In this document: positions 61,604-64,000 of the stretch, piece by piece
Layout: the number at the start of each line of letters is the position of its first letter
Position numbering within the stretch: the stretch's first letter is position 1
Program-made: the position numbers and the translations under genes
Notes under the pieces: model-generated
Told to the model about the DNA's origin: nothing
The model's input: the letters and a program-made list of their open reading frames with translations, nothing else
Database searches by the model: none
Assembly (NCBI GenBank): GCA_017535665.1
Contig: JAFXTS010000025.1
Location: 62,001-126,000 of the forward strand
Length of the DNA stretch: 64,000 nt
Direction of reading: 5' to 3'
Source: Bacteroidales bacterium
Lineage (GTDB): Bacteria; Bacteroidota; Bacteroidia; Bacteroidales; WCHB1-69

Positions 61604-64000
<2,397 letters not shown>

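Overview
The window looks like chromosomal DNA of an uncultivated-type Bacteroidales (Bacteroidota). Evidence: the Bacteroidota -7 promoter motif TAnnTTTG lies upstream of many genes; a SusC-like outer-membrane beta-barrel receptor is present; two secreted peptidases carry type IX secretion C-terminal domains; Rho has the long charged N-terminal extension usual in the phylum; the lipid A (LpxH), menaquinone (MenA, MenG) and short arginine decarboxylase genes are of Bacteroidota type. Metabolism looks fermentative or anaerobic: a pyrophosphate-type phosphofructokinase, iron alcohol dehydrogenase, 2[4Fe-4S] ferredoxin, CoA-disulfide reductase-rhodanese and CstA.

Layout. 0-9 kb: M3 peptidase (cut by the window edge), Mrp-NifX fusion, alcohol dehydrogenase, cupin, then an accessory patch with an IS200-like/RAYT transposase, several hairpin repeats, a truncated YdeI-like gene, a dicarboxylate/glutamate symporter and an EamA exporter. 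9-22 kb: M64 peptidase, MBL-fold lipoprotein, menA-menG, an outer-membrane receptor, recA-TPR lipoprotein, a palindrome cluster with an apparently orphan promoter, birA, DUF4197, PPi-phosphofructokinase, GH57 and tRNA-Ala(GGC). 22-41 kb: a C10 peptidase broken by an in-frame TAG, a beta-helix lipoprotein, a long leftward run (speA, ABC-F, CoA-disulfide reductase, FISUMP protein, ATP-grasp-like protein), an envelope operon (YwqK-like, MltD, Ig-like lipoprotein), cstA and an outer-membrane barrel protein. 41-48 kb: rho, folE, obg, prfB, dnaA, all housekeeping. 47.8-51.5 kb: an accessory island with a candidate restriction-modification pair (DUF262-HNH nuclease and EcoRI-type adenine methylase), a long nested inverted repeat, and a three-gene DUF3990 (ADP-ribosyltransferase-like) module flanked by 26-bp direct repeats. 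51.5-64 kb: YitT protein, phosphosugar mutase, ferredoxin, glycosyltransferases, rfbB, DAHP synthase-chorismate mutase, era, lpxH, ligA and a partial flavoprotein.

The most unusual signal is a set of short palindromes that sit inside protein-coding genes without breaking the frame. Two 28-nt copies lie in the same codon phase in the FISUMP gene, a 36-nt (12-codon) copy lies just before the DGQQR motif of the DUF262-HNH nuclease, and a 28-nt copy of another family lies in the tail of the partner methylase. Related 28-nt copies occur before era. They resemble in concept the Rickettsia palindromic elements, but I know of no description in Bacteroidales. A second unusual feature is a 66-nt three-hairpin unit present in three equal-length copies around the RAYT-like transposase. 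All calls come from reading the sequence; no database search was possible.
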